Below, piece by piece: positions 6,406 through 8,673 of a stretch of DNA of 8,673 nt. Every line of letters starts with the position of its first letter. Position 1 is the stretch's first letter. The notes under the pieces were generated by a model that was given only the letters and a program-made list of their open reading frames with translations, made no database searches and was not told the DNA's origin. The translations under genes and the position numbers were made by a program. The stretch is from Bacteroidota bacterium (lineage in GTDB: Bacteria; Bacteroidota; Bacteroidia; B-17B0; Aurantibacillaceae): contig JAEZDS010000228.1 in NCBI GenBank assembly GCA_023433205.1, positions 1 to 8,673 on the forward strand, written 5' to 3'.

Positions 6406-6463
6406 CCCTGTTATTATTAGGCATAAATTATCTGCTTTTTAACAGGGAAATTTCAGATAATTT
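6406..6463. promoter_or_regulatory. Two interleaved perfect inverted repeats (possible operator or pseudoknot)
   Basis: CCCTGTTA (6406-6413) pairs perfectly with TAACAGGG (6440-6447), and AAATTATCTG (6425-6434) pairs perfectly with CAGATAATTT (6454-6463). The arms interleave in the order A-B-A'-B', so they cannot both form simple hairpins. As RNA they fit an H-type pseudoknot with linkers of 11, 5 and 6 bases. As DNA they are two overlapping dyads just upstream of a promoter-like box for the T9SS gene. It also lies 53 bases after the ald stop codon, so it could be the 3' end of that operon's transcript. Function is unknown. Confidence 0.5.
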
Positions 6464-6465
6464 CT

Positions 6466-6473
6466 TTACTTTG
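6466..6473 (+). promoter_or_regulatory. Weak -7-like box (TTACTTTG) before the T9SS gene
   Basis: TTACTTTG differs from TAnnTTTG only at the second base and immediately follows the interleaved inverted repeats. It would give a leader of about 40 bases, AT-rich, before the start at 6522. No convincing -33 box was found. Confidence 0.25.
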
Positions 6474-6521
6474 ACTTAAAGCATTTTTGAGCTTTTATAT
6501 AATTATAATCACAAAGCAATC

Positions 6522-8093
6522 TTGGCGGCATCACGCATATTATCAATATTAACCCTTCTACTGCTTTGCAGCTGGTCAGCAACAGCCCAGCCAGCCTTTG
6601 AGAAAAAACTGTACACCGGTTACAATACCGTACTCAGCAGAAATGTAAAGGCTCTTGATGACAGCAATTATATTTTTTTGAATTATATACGTGACAGTCT
6701 TTTTTCTTTACAACATGCAGGCCTGGTAGAAACCGACAAAAATGGAAACGTAATAAAAATAAAACCTTTCACAGTGCTTAATCAGGATTACCTTTTTAAT
6801 ATGCAGGGAGGGCGCCAATTCTCTGCAGAATTTCAGCCGGATTATTTGGTAGTTGGTGGAGTTATAGTTAACGGCCAATATGCTGTGGCCATTCACAGGC
6901 TGGATAAACAGACGCTCGACACTGTACAATCGGTGCTATTTGGCGAAGACCAGTTTAGTTACAATCTTTCAAGTATATCCAAGGTCAGTGACAATCGTTA
7001 TTATTTATCTGGTGCGAAAGGAAACTTCACGATATCATGGCCCTTTGTGTTGGTGATTGACAGTAACCTGAATATAATCAATACGATACAGGTAAATGCT
7101 CCTACTTACTTTAGTCGCAGCGCCCTTTTCGATCAACAAAGCAGGAAATTAATATTTTCTGGTACGAATTACAGTACTAATGCCACAGTACATAGAGCCA
7201 GTCTTATTGCAGTAGACAGTCTGGGGGCTATTACCAATACATACATCAGCAGTCCATCTTATAGTTTGAACGCAGATAAGATTTATCACTCTCCGGTTGA
7301 CAGCACTTATGTAATAACTGGCACTGAGCGCAGCTATTGGTACCAGGGTGACGCCCGCTATAAACTAAACATCAGCAAGTTTGATAAAAATTTTAAATTA
7401 CTCTGGCGCAAAAGTTATGGAGAACAAGGGAATACCTCTATACACGATGCTACAATCCTGAATGACGGGAGTATTGTAGTTTCTGGTGGTTATGGTGTTC
7501 ACCCGCAAAATAACACCAATGGCGTGATTCTGAAAGTTGACAGGAACGGCAACCCTGTGTGGATGCGAGAATACGACAATACCTCCGCTTTTAACCACCC
7601 CGAGGTGCTTACAGGTATTGATCAAGCCCTGGACGGTGGATTTATAGCTGTTGGTTATATGTACGGACAAAATCCAGGTCGCAGCTGGCTGCTCAAAACA
7701 GATAGTTTGGGTTGTGTGATACCGGGCTGCGCCAGTACCACAATAACAGTTGATTCATTGCCTGATCCGCCGCAGCCGGTTGACCCAACTGATCCGGGAG
7801 ATACTACTATTACAGATCTTAATCATAAAGCTCAGCTACTATTTGGTCGGCTTGAGGTTTTTCCTAATCCTGTACAAACAAATCTTGTTATACATTTTAA
7901 TAGTTTTATGGTGCCGGCCACAGGCAGTTTTATCAGGATTATTAGCCCTAACGGAGGTGTTTACCGAGAGTTTGGAGCAGCGCACACAAATAGCTGGGAG
8001 TTTGAGATCAGCGAAGCTCCTGCAGGGCTTTATCTTGTTCAGCTGGTGCTAAGTGATGGCCGCATGAAGTCAGTTCGTTTTCTGAAAGAGTAA
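6522..8093 (+). CDS. Secreted beta-propeller-like protein with T9SS type A sorting domain
   Basis: A 523-residue exported protein. Residues 1-22 form a signal peptide (LSILTLLLLCSW core, cleavage after ATA before Q23). The body (about 25-400) contains repeated blade-like units of the form hydrophobic strand, Asp, Gly-turn, strand. Examples are ISKFDKNFKLLWRKSYG (ending near 301), DGSIVVSGGYG (315-325), VDRNGNPVWMREYD (339-352) and LDGGFIAVGYMYG (370-382). Cys398 and Cys403 in LGCVIPGC may form a disulfide. A Pro/Asp-rich linker (PDPPQPVDPTDPGD, 414-427) leads to the C-terminal T9SS type A domain (about 444-523). That domain starts LEVFPNP and ends with the typical PAGLYLVQL and KSVRFLKE, and it directs passage through the type IX outer-membrane translocon. 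Start: TTG at 6522, as no ATG lies between the in-frame TAA at 6477 and the signal peptide. The ligand or function is unknown. Confidence 0.85.
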   Translation: MAASRILSILTLLLLCSWSATAQPAFEKKLYTGYNTVLSRNVKALDDSNYIFLNYIRDSLFSLQHAGLVETDKNGNVIKIKPFTVLNQDYLFNMQGGRQFSAEFQPDYLVVGGVIVNGQYAVAIHRLDKQTLDTVQSVLFGEDQFSYNLSSISKVSDNRYYLSGAKGNFTISWPFVLVIDSNLNIINTIQVNAPTYFSRSALFDQQSRKLIFSGTNYSTNATVHRASLIAVDSLGAITNTYISSPSYSLNADKIYHSPVDSTYVITGTERSYWYQGDARYKLNISKFDKNFKLLWRKSYGEQGNTSIHDATILNDGSIVVSGGYGVHPQNNTNGVILKVDRNGNPVWMREYDNTSAFNHPEVLTGIDQALDGGFIAVGYMYGQNPGRSWLLKTDSLGCVIPGCASTTITVDSLPDPPQPVDPTDPGDTTITDLNHKAQLLFGRLEVFPNPVQTNLVIHFNSFMVPATGSFIRIISPNGGVYREFGAAHTNSWEFEISEAPAGLYLVQLVLSDGRMKSVRFLKE

Positions 8094-8153
8094 GCTGATT
8101 TTTCTACTTTGAACAATAATTTCGTTGTATTCAATACCTCAGCCAATTGCCCT

Positions 8154-8175
8154 TAATGCCGCATCCTCGGCATTA
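8154..8175. terminator. Perfect 8-bp hairpin between convergent genes
   Basis: TAATGCCG (8154-8161) and CGGCATTA (8168-8175) form a perfect stem with a 6-base loop, 60 bases after the T9SS gene stop. No uninterrupted T-run follows on either strand (only GTATTTAGCTTTTA on plus), so it is at best a poor intrinsic terminator. It may protect the 3' end of transcripts coming from either side. Confidence 0.4.
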
Positions 8176-8192
8176 GTATTTAGCTTTTACCC

Positions 8193-8278
8193 CTATGTGT
8201 TCCTTTGGGTAGCCCTTTTGATAGGAAGTATTTAGTATTATACCTGTGCCATCTATGTGTTCCTCTGTGTACCCTTTA
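8193..8278. repeat. Pair of 26-bp direct repeats of the CTATGTG family
   Basis: CTATGTGTTCCTTTGGGTAG (8193-8212) and CTATGTGTTCCTCTGTGTAC (8253-8272), each followed by CCCTTT or a near match, are 60 bases apart. Both start with an identical 12-base CTATGTGTTCCT. Within each copy a second, degenerate heptamer lies 10 bases on. They belong to the same family as the element at 2022-2185. AGTATTT units (8175-8181, 8227-8233) lie before and between them. Confidence 0.65.
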
Positions 8279-8319
8279 GTATTTAGTATTTAGAAATTAG
8301 TATTTAGTATTTAGTATTT
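8278..8319. repeat. Tandem 7-bp repeat (AGTATTT), six units
   Basis: Six consecutive 7-base units: five exact AGTATTT (8278, 8285, 8299, 8306, 8313) and one degenerate AGAAATT (8292). Isolated AGTATTT copies occur at 8175 and 8227. The last two units and part of the fourth (8304-8319) lie inside the 3' end of the minus-strand anmK reading frame. The short unit suggests growth by replication slippage. Confidence 0.8.
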
Positions 8320-8673
8320 CCCTCATACACCGCTCCTCCCACACTATCTCTGCCCGCCCCTGTTACAGATGCAAGTGTATTAATCTTGTTATTGAGTCGT
8401 AAGTAACCCAGAAAAGCAAAGATCAATGCCTCCTTAAAATTTATTATCTCCGCATCGGGAAGCTTAATTCTGGTATCACAGTTTGCAGCGATCTGTTCTA
8501 TCAAAAAAGTGTTATAAGCCCCGCCACCGGTAACCAGCAGGGTTTTAATTTTTTGTTTTTTCAATTCAGCTGCAATAATAGTTGCCACGTGTGTGGTTGC
8601 GGTTGCAAGCTGGTCGTGTAAATTCAAGCGTGAGGCTTCAAACAAGGGTCGGATGTTATGCTCAAACCATTCG
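8304..8673 (-). CDS. anmK: Anhydro-N-acetylmuramic acid kinase AnmK, C-terminal third (5' part outside window)
   Basis: The minus-strand frame enters at the right edge and stops at the TAA 8306-8304, giving 122 C-terminal residues of a protein normally about 350-370 long. AnmK opens 1,6-anhydro-N-acetylmuramic acid and phosphorylates it with ATP to give MurNAc-6-phosphate in peptidoglycan recycling (cytoplasm). Seen in the fragment: EWFEHNIRP at its start; the nucleotide-binding LLVTGGGAYNTFLIE (46-60); IINFKEALIFAFLGYLRL (77-94); and the family-typical ending SVTGAGRDSVGG (102-113). The catalytic Asp lies in the missing N-terminal part. The frame is open past the TTG at 8645, so that codon is not the start. 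After the conserved GGAVY the last residues EGNTKY are unusual: NTKY and the stop codon are encoded by the 7-bp tandem repeat. It converges with the T9SS gene. Confidence 0.92.
   Translation of the reverse strand, partial: EWFEHNIRPLFEASRLNLHDQLATATTHVATIIAAELKKQKIKTLLVTGGGAYNTFLIEQIAANCDTRIKLPDAEIINFKEALIFAFLGYLRLNNKINTLASVTGAGRDSVGGAVYEGNTKY

Noticed and set aside
8275..8320. Possible CRISPR or iteron array
   Set aside because: Units are 7 bp with no spacers, no cas or rep gene is near, and the tract overlaps the end of anmK; a slippage-type tandem repeat explains it.

Overview
The window looks like chromosomal DNA from a member of the Bacteroidota. The reasons are a secreted protein with a type IX secretion (T9SS) type A sorting domain, promoter-like TAnnTTT(G/A) boxes in place of -10/-35 elements, start codons without Shine-Dalgarno sequences, and an alanine dehydrogenase and MnmA of the type I know from that phylum. 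The level below phylum cannot be fixed from this piece. No insertion sequence, phage, CRISPR array, rRNA or tRNA gene was seen.

Layout. 1-710 (minus, cut by the left edge) is a WbpP/TviC-type UDP-N-acetylglucosamine 4-epimerase for surface polysaccharide precursors. It diverges from 775-1185, a small P-loop kinase-like protein of the N4BP2L1 type, which is followed by 1249-1998, a secreted MORN-repeat (YwqK-like) protein. A 312-bp spacer (1999-2310) holds a large imperfect inverted repeat built from CTATGTG heptamers. Then comes mnmA (2311-3411, GTG start, tRNA 2-thiolation), closed by a clear intrinsic terminator. The next block is a tight three-gene operon: fabD (3510-4394), an outer-membrane beta-barrel protein (4397-5125) and an alanine dehydrogenase-family gene (5127-6353), with gaps of only 2 and 1 bases. 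The spacer 6354-6521 carries two perfect, interleaved inverted repeats (an A-B-A'-B' order that could fold as a pseudoknot). It leads into a large T9SS-exported protein (6522-8093, TTG start). The final spacer between convergent genes has an 8-bp hairpin, two more CTATGTG-type repeats and a 7-bp tandem repeat that runs into the 3' end of anmK (8304-8673, minus, cut by the right edge).

How the genes fit together: most are housekeeping or envelope genes (nucleotide-sugar epimerisation, fatty-acid initiation, outer-membrane protein, peptidoglycan recycling, tRNA modification). There is no evident defence or mobile system. The least explained material is non-coding: the interleaved inverted repeats before the T9SS gene, the phased CTATGTG elements in two separate spacers, and the heptamer repeat that supplies the last codons and stop of anmK. 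Among the proteins, the alanine dehydrogenase homologue lacks the family's active-site histidine, and its fixed-looking link to fabD and a beta-barrel protein is worth following.
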